Shown in pieces: positions 8,129 to 16,248 of a stretch of 64,000 nucleotides of DNA (positions are counted from its first letter, which is position 1; every line of letters starts with the position of its first letter). The notes under the pieces were generated by a model that had not been told where the DNA came from, made no database searches, and was given only the letters and a program-made list of their open reading frames with translations. The translations under genes and the position numbers were made by a program. The DNA comes from CAYQUC01 sp964420605 (GTDB lineage: Bacteria > Pseudomonadota > Gammaproteobacteria > UBA6429 > Thiohalophilaceae), in the NCBI GenBank assembly GCA_964420605.1, contig CAYQUC010000007.1:1-64000 (forward strand), given 5' to 3'.

Positions 8129-8647
8129 TTGGATGATTTTCTAGCAAGTATCGAGCAGCGTGCTTATCGTCTTGCACTGGTAGCAACTCGACACCATGAA
8201 GATGCTCTAGATATCGTACAAGATACCATGATTACATTGGTACAAAAGTATGCACATAAATCGAAGGCTGAATGGCAACCACTTTTTTTTCGTATATTAC
8301 AAAATACGATACGCGACTTTTACCGCAGCCAGAAAGTACGATCCAGATGGCGAGTGTGGTTTAGCGGTGACGACAAACAAATCGATTTAATTGAACAGTC
8401 GGCCTCTAAAGAATCAGATTCTCCAGCAGTACAAGTGAGTAATGAACAAATGTTGCAGCAGATGGAATTGGGCGTTGCGCAATTACCCACAAAACAACAG
8501 CAAGTTTTTATGTTAAGAATTATTGATGGCATGAGCGTTAAAGATGTAGCACAAGTAATGAAGGTTTCGGATGGCACGATTAAAACGCAGCTATCACGTG
8601 CGTTAAAATCATTAAAAATTAACCTTAAGGATTTTGATAATGAATGA
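8129..8647 (+). CDS. ECF-type RNA polymerase sigma factor
   Basis: A 172-residue sigma-70 family protein with region 2 (about 10-70, with ALDIVQDTM and ILQNTIRDFYR) and region 4 (about 115-168, LPTKQQQVF through SDGTIKTQLSRALK). No ATG exists in the frame between the upstream stop and the conserved DDFLASIE segment, so the TTG at 8129 is used; AGG lies five bases before it. The next gene overlaps it by eight bases and encodes a one-TM protein of the DUF3619 type, which in other genomes accompanies this sigma type. The likely job is switching an envelope-related regulon. Confidence 0.88.
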   Translation: MDDFLASIEQRAYRLALVATRHHEDALDIVQDTMITLVQKYAHKSKAEWQPLFFRILQNTIRDFYRSQKVRSRWRVWFSGDDKQIDLIEQSASKESDSPAVQVSNEQMLQQMELGVAQLPTKQQQVFMLRIIDGMSVKDVAQVMKVSDGTIKTQLSRALKSLKINLKDFDNE

Positions 8648-9011
8648 TGATGATAAATTAATTCAGAATTTACAAAATAAAGTAAAAAAATCACAATCCA
8701 CACTTGATGCAACTACATTAGGACAATTACGTGCCGCTCGACGCACTGCATTAGAATCAGTAAAAAATAAACCAAATTTAGGGGCATTACTTAAGTCTAA
8801 ATTATTTAGGGGACCATTTACTAAAAATTATGTTTTGTCGAGTGTCGTGCTGATTATCTTGACTGTCGGGTTTACCTTTACCATTGTTACAGTCGACGAA
8901 CCTACCGAGCACTACGATATTGATATCGTTGCGATTAGCGAAGAATTTGAGTTGCTAGAAGAACTTGATTTTTACCTCTGGATTGCAAATAGCGTAGAAC
9001 ATGAAAGTTAA
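8640..9011 (+). CDS. DUF3619-like single-pass membrane protein, possible anti-sigma partner
   Basis: A 123-residue protein whose ATG at 8640 overlaps the end of the sigma gene; AAGG lies nine bases before it. The N-terminal 60 residues are cytoplasmic in character and basic, then comes one membrane segment (about 70-92), then an acidic C-terminal tail (EEFELLEELDFY). A short cytoplasmic part, one helix and a periplasmic tail is the layout of many anti-sigma factors. Family naming is from remembered resemblance and gene order, so the regulatory role is inference. Confidence 0.65.
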   Translation: MNDDDKLIQNLQNKVKKSQSTLDATTLGQLRAARRTALESVKNKPNLGALLKSKLFRGPFTKNYVLSSVVLIILTVGFTFTIVTVDEPTEHYDIDIVAISEEFELLEELDFYLWIANSVEHES

Positions 9012-9213
9012 AATAACAACGGCAGTCATTATTCTTGTTAGCGCCATTAGTAAATCAGTACTAGCTAATGAAGAAAGCCCTGATTTAGAGTTGTTAGATT
9101 TTATTGGTAGTTTTGAAACTAAAGATGGTCAATGGTTTGACCCAACATTATTGGTTGATATAGATGTGTCAGATGAAGATTTGGAAAAAGGAAAAAGCGA
9201 TGAGCAGAACTAA
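9001..9213 (+). CDS. Small exported acidic protein in the sigma operon
   Basis: A 70-residue protein whose ATG overlaps the previous gene by 11 bases. A signal peptide ends near residue 22 (VLA-N). The mature part is acidic with a recognisable ELLDFIGSFETKDGQWFDP stretch, a pattern I have seen in the equivalent slot of other gammaproteobacterial sigma/DUF3106 operons. The overlap with both neighbours supports translation coupling. Function unknown. Confidence 0.7.
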   Translation: MKVKITTAVIILVSAISKSVLANEESPDLELLDFIGSFETKDGQWFDPTLLVDIDVSDEDLEKGKSDEQN

Positions 9214-9790
9214 ACATTTAAACAGGATAATATTTACACTGTTGCTTATTGCTGGAGTATCAATTACTAATATCAGTTATTCTGATGTTGTTGCTGACAT
9301 TGGAGTTAAAAAAATCCAATTGAGCGAGCAAAGCCACGATTGGTCCTCATTGTCGAATTCTCAGAAAAAAATACTAAAACGTTATTCTGGTAAATGGGAT
9401 TCCATTGATATTAAAAAAAGAATTCGACTTAAAAAAGGTGTTGAACGTTGGCACAAAATGAGCCCTAAACAACGTCAGTTTGCCAGGCAACGCTTGAAAA
9501 AATGGCGCAATTTATCAAGGACTGAACGACAAGAGTTTCGTAAACGATTTAAAAAGTTTAATAAGCTCGCCCCGAATGAACAAATGAAAATTCGTGCAGC
9601 GAGGCAATGGTATCAAAATCTTACGCCTGAAAAACGCAAAAAATTAAAACACCGCTGGAAAAAAATGTCACCAGCCGAACGTCAAAAAATGCGAAAACGC
9701 ATACGCCAACGTGTTAATCAACGTTTTAATAATTTAACACCAGCACAACGTCATCGCCTGCGAAATACACACCCAAATCAACGACGATAA
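9200..9790 (+). CDS. DUF3106-like exported, highly basic repeat protein
   Basis: A 196-residue protein. The ATG at 9200 overlaps the previous gene by 14 bases and has AAGGA eight bases upstream; a longer frame from 9164 has no such site. After a signal peptide (about 1-29) the rest is very rich in Arg and Lys and holds four to five repeats of about 20 residues, each with a Trp or Phe, then L/M-S/T-P-x-E/Q-R and a run of basic residues (from about 47 to 190). This matches the DUF3106 pattern. A secreted protein this basic may bind nucleic acid, lipid A or peptidoglycan; that is inference. Confidence 0.8.
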   Translation: MSRTKHLNRIIFTLLLIAGVSITNISYSDVVADIGVKKIQLSEQSHDWSSLSNSQKKILKRYSGKWDSIDIKKRIRLKKGVERWHKMSPKQRQFARQRLKKWRNLSRTERQEFRKRFKKFNKLAPNEQMKIRAARQWYQNLTPEKRKKLKHRWKKMSPAERQKMRKRIRQRVNQRFNNLTPAQRHRLRNTHPNQRR

Positions 9791-9864
9791 AGAACTTTAT
9801 AAACTATAAAATAAAATTAATATAATGTACTATTAGCGTTGTTTTTACTCTAAATGAGCTATAA

Positions 9865-11166
9865 ATGAAACGTCTTAATTTTACATCTAATGATGGGATT
9901 TCAAAAAACAAAACAGTTTATTCATGGGTTTTATATGACTGGGCTAATTCTGCGTTTGCCGTTTGTATCTTAACGGTATTTTACCCACTATTTTTTAAAA
10001 GTTACTGGCATTCTGATGTTGATGCAACCACCAGTACTTTCCACCTAGGTGTATCTAATTCATTGGCAAGTATTATTATTGTTTTTATTGCTCCAGTGAT
10101 TGGTGCAATCGCAGATAATAGCCATTCAAAAAAATATTTTTTATTGTTTTTTGCGGTTATTGGCATGTTAATGACTTCCGGACTTTATTTTATCGCTGAG
10201 GGAGAGTGGTTAATTGCTGTTTGTTTATACGTTTTTGCTAGCATTGGTTTTATGGGAGCCAATATTTTTTATGATTCGTTATTAATTAATATATCTGAAA
10301 CTAATGAATTGGATATAATTTCAAGTTTGGGTTATGGTTTTGGTTACATCGGTGGTGGTTTGTTGTTTGTTTTTAATATCATCCTAGTCTCTAATCCCGA
10401 GTGGTTTGGTTTGCTGGACAAAACTATCGCCGTTCGAGTTTCATTTATAACTGTTGCGGTATGGTGGTTATTATTTTCAATTCCATTGATGCTATATGTC
10501 CCTGAACCAAAGCTTGGAAAACCAACAACATGGTTCAAGATAATAACATCGAGTCTAACGCAATTAAATTCTACATTTCATGAAATTAAAAAATACAAAA
10601 TAGTACTTTTATTTTTAATTGCATATTGGTTGTACATTGATGGTGTCGATACAATAATTAGAATGTCAGTTGATTATGGGCTTGCACTAGGTCTTGATAC
10701 TGGTAATTTGATTACGGCAATAATGATTACTCAATTTGTCGGTTTTCCTGCAGCAATTGTATTTGGATTTATTGGTAATAAGTACGGTCCAAAACGCGGA
10801 ATTTTAATTGCTATAGGAGTTTATATTTTAGTAACTCTTTATGCGGTATCGATGCAGACAGCGGAAGAATTTTATGCCATGGCCATCGTCATTGGTCTGG
10901 TGCAGGGTGGGGTACAAGCTTTAAGTCGCTCGTTATTTTCTCGAATTATCCCGCCTAGTAAAGCAGCCGAATTTTTTGGATTTTATAACATGATGGGTAA
11001 ATTTGCAGCCGTTTTGGGACCATTGCTGGTAGGTGGAGTTGCAATTATTACCACAAATTCTCGTTACTCAATGTTGTCTATATTAGTGTTATTTATTGTA
11101 GGCGGTATTCTGTTATATTTTGTTGATGAGAAAAAAGCAATTAAAGCAAGTTTAGAACGAGAGTAA
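9865..11166 (+). CDS. MFS transporter, UMF1/Atg22-like
   Basis: A 433-residue integral membrane protein with about 12 hydrophobic segments. The YDWANSAF segment (24-31) near the start is the hallmark of the UMF1 family (related to yeast vacuolar Atg22), and the middle keeps GxxxDNSHSKKYF after the second helix, an MFS loop motif. The substrate cannot be told from sequence; amino acids are the guess by analogy with Atg22. ATG at 9865. The following DUF2970 gene lies 30 bases on and is probably co-transcribed. Confidence 0.85.
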   Translation: MKRLNFTSNDGISKNKTVYSWVLYDWANSAFAVCILTVFYPLFFKSYWHSDVDATTSTFHLGVSNSLASIIIVFIAPVIGAIADNSHSKKYFLLFFAVIGMLMTSGLYFIAEGEWLIAVCLYVFASIGFMGANIFYDSLLINISETNELDIISSLGYGFGYIGGGLLFVFNIILVSNPEWFGLLDKTIAVRVSFITVAVWWLLFSIPLMLYVPEPKLGKPTTWFKIITSSLTQLNSTFHEIKKYKIVLLFLIAYWLYIDGVDTIIRMSVDYGLALGLDTGNLITAIMITQFVGFPAAIVFGFIGNKYGPKRGILIAIGVYILVTLYAVSMQTAEEFYAMAIVIGLVQGGVQALSRSLFSRIIPPSKAAEFFGFYNMMGKFAAVLGPLLVGGVAIITTNSRYSMLSILVLFIVGGILLYFVDEKKAIKASLERE

Positions 11167-11196
11167 TTATTCATTCATTTAAAAGTGGTATTCAAT

Positions 11197-11409
11197 ATGA
11201 ACGATAATAATAAAGCACCTTCTTTTTGGCAGATTGTTAAAAGCGTTTTAGCAGGATTACTAGGGGTACAAAGTGCTGAAAATCGGAAACGCGATTTTCA
11301 ACACGGAAAATTTTCTGCTTATGTGTTTGTAGCATTAATAATTGTAACAGTTTTTATTTTATTAATTGTGAGTGTTGTTAAAACAGTAATGTACTTTGCG
11401 GGTGTTTAA
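11197..11409 (+). CDS. DUF2970 small membrane protein
   Basis: A 70-residue protein. It starts with a cytoplasmic segment containing PSFWQIVKSVLAG and GVQSAENRKRDFQHG, the DUF2970 signature, then has one long hydrophobic helix (about 43-66). The ATG at 11197 is preferred to a GTG at 11185. DUF2970 proteins are common single-pass inner-membrane proteins of beta- and gammaproteobacteria with no known role. Confidence 0.75.
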   Translation: MNDNNKAPSFWQIVKSVLAGLLGVQSAENRKRDFQHGKFSAYVFVALIIVTVFILLIVSVVKTVMYFAGV

Positions 11410-11487
11410 TTAAACTGAATTTGTAATATTTTTTTTAAAAGTTGGAGGCTGTTGCTCTTTCAGTTTTAGATTAATTTGTAGTTTAAA

Positions 11488-11505
11488 CCCGGTCATGAAA
11501 CCGGG
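11488..11505 (-). terminator. GC-rich hairpin next to the structured RNA
   Basis: Perfect 6-bp stem CCCGGT/ACCGGG with a six-base loop, followed on the minus strand by TTTAAAC. It could end minus-strand transcripts coming through valS and the RNA candidate. Its right arm overlaps the end of the candidate's terminal stem, so the two structures would compete. Confidence 0.35.
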
Positions 11506-11639
11506 GTAGCCCTATCAATACACACTTTAGAAACCATAGGTTTCATTAAGTATTTCTCGGGTGCCGTAAGGTGAATGCGAAGCAAGAGAGGGCAACCTAG
11601 GTTACGTCCTGAGGCACACGGTTTTGATAGAGCTATCCC
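11503..11639 (+). ncRNA. Candidate structured RNA between DUF2970 and valS
   Basis: The two ends of this 137-base stretch form a 16-position terminal stem (11503-11518 with 11624-11639) with 14 Watson-Crick pairs, one G-U and one mismatch. Inside are a perfect GAAACC/GGTTTC hairpin (11530-11544), a GTGCC/GGCAC closing pair (11561-11565 with 11613-11617), a TGC-GAA-GCA mini-hairpin and the palindrome AACCTAGGTT. The stretch is GC-richer than its AT-rich flanks, as structured RNAs are in such genomes. It is too regular to be spacer. Strand is not decided: on plus it would follow DUF2970, on minus it would be the 3' region of valS. It does not match tmRNA, SRP RNA, RNase P RNA or 5S rRNA as I know them; the long closing stem recalls 6S RNA, but it is short for that. 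Confidence 0.4.
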
Positions 11640-11655
11640 AATTCCATGTCCTAAT

Positions 11656-14427
11656 TTAGTCAGTCATATTCTTTACACGTCCCAACTGAGCTTGAATATT
11701 TTCTTGCGATATTTTTAACTCTTCAGCACGGGCTTTAACTTTATTAACGACTTCTTCTGGAGCCTTACCAACAAATTTTTGGTTATTCAATTTCCCAGTG
11801 ACTTGAGTCAACTCTTTGTCAATTTTTTCTAATTCTTTTTGCAAACGTATTAATTCTGCTTGTTTGTCGATAATGCCTGCCATAGGAATTAATATTTGCA
11901 TATTACCCAATAACGCAGTAGCAGAGTCCGGTGCTTGGTCTGAGTCTTCTAACCATTGAATTGCATCGATTCGACCAATATCAATTAAATAACGTTGGTA
12001 GTTATCGAGTCGTTGCTTATCTTGTGCTGAACCATGTTGCAGTAATATAGGTAATTTTTTACGAGGGTCAATATTCATGCCGCTTCTAATTTGGCGTATT
12101 GCAACAATAAATTGTTTAACCCAATCAATATCTTGTTCACTGTCACTATCGATTAAATCCGAATTATAAACCGGATAAGCTTGTAACATGATGGTATCAC
12201 CGCTTGCCGCAGCAAGTGGTGCAACTCGTTGCCAAATTTCTTCGGTTATATAAGGTATAACAGGATGCGCTAAACGTAATAAAGTTTCCAATACGCGTAC
12301 TAAGGTTTGTCTGGTGCCGCGTAATTGTTCCTTAGAAGAGTTTTCATCAGATAATACCGATTTTGATAACTCTAAATACCAATCACAATATTCATTCCAG
12401 GTAAATTCATAAATGGATTGAGCAATGAAATCGAGACGATAGGTTTTAAATGATTTTTCTATTTCTTGAGCTTTAGATTGTAATAAAGAAACAATCCATT
12501 TGTCGGCAGCATTTAATTCGACCTCACCATTTTGTTGACCACAGTCTTCACCTTCAGTATTCATTAGAACATAACGAGCGGCATTCCATAATTTATTACA
12601 AAAATTTCGATAACCTTCAATTCGTTGCAAATCAAAATTAATATCACGACCGGTTGATGCGAGTGAGGCAAATGTAAATCGCAGCGCATCCGTTCCTAAA
12701 GCAGGGATACCGTCGGGATAATCTTTTCGAGTTTGTTTGTCAATTTTTTTAGCCATTTGTGGTTGCATTAAACCCGAGGTACGTTTGCTAACCAATTCTT
12801 CCAGAGTTATACCATCAATTAAATCAATTGGATCTAACACATTACCTTTTGACTTTGACATTTTTTGACCGTGGGAGTCGCGCACCAAGCCATGAATGTA
12901 GATTTCTTTAAATGGTATTTTTCCGGTAAATTTAATTCCCATCATGATCATACGGGCGACCCAAAAGAAAATGATATCAAAGCCGGTAACTAAAACCGAT
13001 GTTGGATAAAAAGTATCTAAAGCCTCAGTTTGTTCAGGCCAACCTAGAGTTGAAAAAGGCCATAGAGCTGATGAAAACCAAGTATCGAGTACATCCTCAT
13101 CTTGTTTTAATACAATATTGTCACTTAAATTATGTTTGGCACGTACTTGTTGTTCGGTATGGGCAACATAGACATTACCATCTTCATCGTACCAAGCCGG
13201 GATTCGGTGTCCCCACCAGATTTGCCGGCTGATACACCAGTCTTGAATATTGCGCATCCATTCATAATAGGTATTTTTCCAATTGTCAGGAACAAACTTA
13301 ATATCGCCGTTTTCAACCGCCTCGATAGCGGGTTTGGCTAGTGATTCGACTTTAACATACCATTGATCCGTTAAATATGGTTCTACCACTGAATGTGAAC
13401 GATCACCGCGCGGTACCATTAGTTTGTGGTCTACAACTTTTTCAAGTAAACCCGATACTTTTAAATCGGCAACAGCCTGTTTGCGAGCAACATAACGATC
13501 CAGATTCCGGTATTTTTCAGGGACATTGTCATTGGTTTTAGCATCAATGGTAAAAATATTAATTATTTCAAGATCGTGCCGTTTGCCCATTTCATAATCG
13601 TTAAAATCGTGTCCTGGTGTAATTTTGACACAACCTGTGCCAAATTCAGGATCAACATAATCATCGGCAATAATAGGTATTTTTCGGTTTGTTAATGGCA
13701 GTATGATATTTTTACCAATAATATCTTGATAACGTTCATCATCAGGGTGGACTGCGACGGCACTATCACCAAATAGTGTTTCGGGACGTGTGGTTGCAAC
13801 GATTAGATGATTTTCAGAATTCTCGATAGGGTACCGAATATGCCACATGTGGCCATTTTCCTCTTCCGATATGACTTCAAGATCGGATAATGCGGTGTGT
13901 AGTACCGGATCCCAGTTAACCAGACGCTTACCACGATAAATGATGTCTTCGTCATAGAGTTTTACAAAGACTTCTTTTACGGCTCCTGATAGACCATCGT
14001 CCATAGTAAATCGTTCGCCAGACCAATCTAGGGAGGAGCCCATTCGACGTAACTGCTGGGTAATAGTACCGCCTGATTGCTGTTTCCAATCCCAGATTTT
14101 TTCAATAAAAGCATCTCGGCCAAGATCAAAGCGAGTTTTGCCTTCGGCATTTAATTGCCGTTCTACCACCATTTGAGTTGCGATACCCGCGTGGTCCATA
14201 CCAGCCTGCCATAGGGTATTATCGCCTAACATACGGTGATAACGCGTCAGACTATCCATAATAGTGTCTTGGAAGGCATGGCCCATATGCAGACTACCGG
14301 TGACATTCGGTGGTGGAATCATAATGCAATAGGGGTTACCGTTAGACGACGGTGAAAAATAATTATTATCTTCCCAGGTTTTATACCATCGTTGTTCTAT
14401 TTGGTCGGGGCTGTAAATTTTATCCAC
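11656..14427 (-). CDS. valS: Valine-tRNA ligase
   Basis: Class I aminoacyl-tRNA synthetase charging tRNA-Val, with an editing domain that clears threonine. Length 923, near E. coli ValRS (951). HIGH-type motif HMGH (47-50) after PPPNVTGS, and KMSKS at 522-526. The anticodon-binding region and the C-terminal coiled-coil arm typical of ValRS (about 860-920) are intact. Many gammaproteobacteria have pepA-holC-valS together; here holC lies about 9 kb upstream. The leader between valS and 14719 can form a small nested stem (14455-14490) of unclear meaning. Confidence 0.97.
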   Translation of the reverse strand: MDKIYSPDQIEQRWYKTWEDNNYFSPSSNGNPYCIMIPPPNVTGSLHMGHAFQDTIMDSLTRYHRMLGDNTLWQAGMDHAGIATQMVVERQLNAEGKTRFDLGRDAFIEKIWDWKQQSGGTITQQLRRMGSSLDWSGERFTMDDGLSGAVKEVFVKLYDEDIIYRGKRLVNWDPVLHTALSDLEVISEEENGHMWHIRYPIENSENHLIVATTRPETLFGDSAVAVHPDDERYQDIIGKNIILPLTNRKIPIIADDYVDPEFGTGCVKITPGHDFNDYEMGKRHDLEIINIFTIDAKTNDNVPEKYRNLDRYVARKQAVADLKVSGLLEKVVDHKLMVPRGDRSHSVVEPYLTDQWYVKVESLAKPAIEAVENGDIKFVPDNWKNTYYEWMRNIQDWCISRQIWWGHRIPAWYDEDGNVYVAHTEQQVRAKHNLSDNIVLKQDEDVLDTWFSSALWPFSTLGWPEQTEALDTFYPTSVLVTGFDIIFFWVARMIMMGIKFTGKIPFKEIYIHGLVRDSHGQKMSKSKGNVLDPIDLIDGITLEELVSKRTSGLMQPQMAKKIDKQTRKDYPDGIPALGTDALRFTFASLASTGRDINFDLQRIEGYRNFCNKLWNAARYVLMNTEGEDCGQQNGEVELNAADKWIVSLLQSKAQEIEKSFKTYRLDFIAQSIYEFTWNEYCDWYLELSKSVLSDENSSKEQLRGTRQTLVRVLETLLRLAHPVIPYITEEIWQRVAPLAAASGDTIMLQAYPVYNSDLIDSDSEQDIDWVKQFIVAIRQIRSGMNIDPRKKLPILLQHGSAQDKQRLDNYQRYLIDIGRIDAIQWLEDSDQAPDSATALLGNMQILIPMAGIIDKQAELIRLQKELEKIDKELTQVTGKLNNQKFVGKAPEEVVNKVKARAEELKISQENIQAQLGRVKNMTD

Positions 14428-14718
14428 TATTTTCCTTTATCCCTGTCTCGTTCAGACCTTTTTGGAGCCCTGTAAGGCACAGTTTAGGTCGCTGGTTAGC
14501 TATGATATGATGTTATTTCTATAATGGCGGTAATTATACCTGAATCACGTAAATAATAGGCAGCTGGATTGATTTTGATTTATATATACCGAGTTTTAAC
14601 TCAATTTATTTAGCCGTAAGTTACTACACTATAATATGAATAAATTAAGAATCGAAATAAGACATTACCTAAAACTAATAAACTTCACTTATTTAATCTG
14701 GAATAATTAATCAGACAC

Positions 14719-16239
14719 ATGTTTTCAAATATCTCGTTACTAAACCGTTTTTATTTATTAATGGCAATTATATTAATAATTAAAATTTGTTTCGCTGTGC
14801 TACTGCCGATGACCGGTGATGAAGCTTATTTTATATTTTGGGCTCAGTATCCTGACTATGGTTATTATGACCATACCCCAATGGTGGCGTGGATATTAAC
14901 CGTATTTTTGTCTGTATCTGATATGACGTTATGGTTGCGACTACCCGCAATTGTATTTTCGTTGTTAATCGCGTGGATGATATTTCGTTTGTTAAATAAT
15001 CGAGACGATCAAAATAGCCAAAAGGTCGCCATTTATGCTTCAAGCCTGTATTTACTTATTCCTGTTAATTTAGTAGCCGTGTTGATGACTACCGATACAC
15101 CATTAATTTGGTGGAGTTTTTTATGCGGTGTTAGTTACTATAAAGCGCAAAAGAATGATTCGTACTCTTGGTATTTAATTTGCGGACTTTTTTTGGGACT
15201 CGCATTTATGTCCAAATTTTTCTCAGGATTATTAGCCTTTGCATTTTTGATTCATACTGTGGTGTTTGTCAGGCGCGGCATAAAACCGTATATGGGATTG
15301 ATGATAATTTTTGTGGCGTTAGTACCTTTTATCGCACTTAACCTCACGTGGAATTATAATAACTGTTGGAATAACTACTTATTTAATTTAATCAATCGAA
15401 CTCAGGGTAGTAGCTTTTCAATAGCAGGTACCGGTAAATATCTGGTCATGTTATTAATTATTATGCCGCCGGGTATTTACTACCTTATTAAAAATTTAAA
15501 ATCGATTAAATTATTTTTGAATAAAGGACGCGATAATACTTATTTGGCTTTGTTTATAATTCCTATCATTTTATTTGGTTTATTATCTTTTTTTAAAAGT
15601 ATTGGTTTACACTGGTTATTTAGTTTTATTCCATTTTTCGTACTTGGAATTGCAACCTTGTTTAGCGTTAGTCAATTGGAAAAAAGTTTAAAATTTATGA
15701 CCGTTTATTCGTTGCTTCATGTCATTGCGATTGGTTTTATCCTTGTTAGTGCGCCTAGCTTATTTCAGTCAAATGAAAAATTATATAAAACATTGGTTAT
15801 TGGTTATTACCCCGACGAAATGTTAGCCCAAGTCTCCGAGTATAAGTCAGATTTCATTTTTGCAACTGACAGTTATGCGTTATCGGCACAATTAAGTTAT
15901 CACGCAAAAAAACACATTATGGTATTTGGCGATGGTTCATACCATGCTCGGCAAGATGACGTGGTGACAGATTTTCGATTATTAAAAAATAAGAATATAT
16001 TAATTATAAGTGAAGTGCCAAAATTGGCAGATTATACTGATTTTTTTGAATCTTACCAATTGCATACTATGAAAGTTCGAGGGACTGAATTGTATTATGC
16101 TGTTGGATATAATTTTCAATATGAAAAATATCGAGCAACAACTTTAGCAAAAATTCGACAGCGGTATTATAATATACCGAGTTATTTACCACATAAAGCT
16201 TGTTATATGGATGAACGTTATAAAACACGATTTAATTAG
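14719..16239 (+). CDS. GT39-like membrane glycosyltransferase (PMT/ArnT superfamily)
   Basis: A 506-residue protein with about 10-12 hydrophobic segments. The first periplasmic loop carries the family's catalytic Asp-Glu (34-35, in GDEAYFIFW) and the YYDHTP segment (49-54). Enzymes of this group move a sugar from a polyprenyl phosphate onto lipid A, protein or glycan at the periplasmic face. The closest type by memory is the PMT_2 group annotated as glycosyltransferase family 39, not ArnT proper. It stands alone, divergent from valS and convergent with the kinase at 16249 (9 bases apart), so context gives no acceptor. Confidence 0.8.
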   Translation: MFSNISLLNRFYLLMAIILIIKICFAVLLPMTGDEAYFIFWAQYPDYGYYDHTPMVAWILTVFLSVSDMTLWLRLPAIVFSLLIAWMIFRLLNNRDDQNSQKVAIYASSLYLLIPVNLVAVLMTTDTPLIWWSFLCGVSYYKAQKNDSYSWYLICGLFLGLAFMSKFFSGLLAFAFLIHTVVFVRRGIKPYMGLMIIFVALVPFIALNLTWNYNNCWNNYLFNLINRTQGSSFSIAGTGKYLVMLLIIMPPGIYYLIKNLKSIKLFLNKGRDNTYLALFIIPIILFGLLSFFKSIGLHWLFSFIPFFVLGIATLFSVSQLEKSLKFMTVYSLLHVIAIGFILVSAPSLFQSNEKLYKTLVIGYYPDEMLAQVSEYKSDFIFATDSYALSAQLSYHAKKHIMVFGDGSYHARQDDVVTDFRLLKNKNILIISEVPKLADYTDFFESYQLHTMKVRGTELYYAVGYNFQYEKYRATTLAKIRQRYYNIPSYLPHKACYMDERYKTRFN

Positions 16240-16248
16240 AAATGGTAT

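Noticed and set aside
8320..8712. 130-codon minus-strand frame across the sigma gene end
   Set aside because: It opposes well-supported sigma and DUF3619-like genes that overlap each other, and it has no ribosome site or familiar motif.
11560..11625. Possible cyclic-di-GMP riboswitch (GAGAGGGCAACC resembles part of the GEMM consensus)
   Set aside because: The second conserved half and the tetraloop receptor are missing, and no gene starts just downstream on the plus strand.
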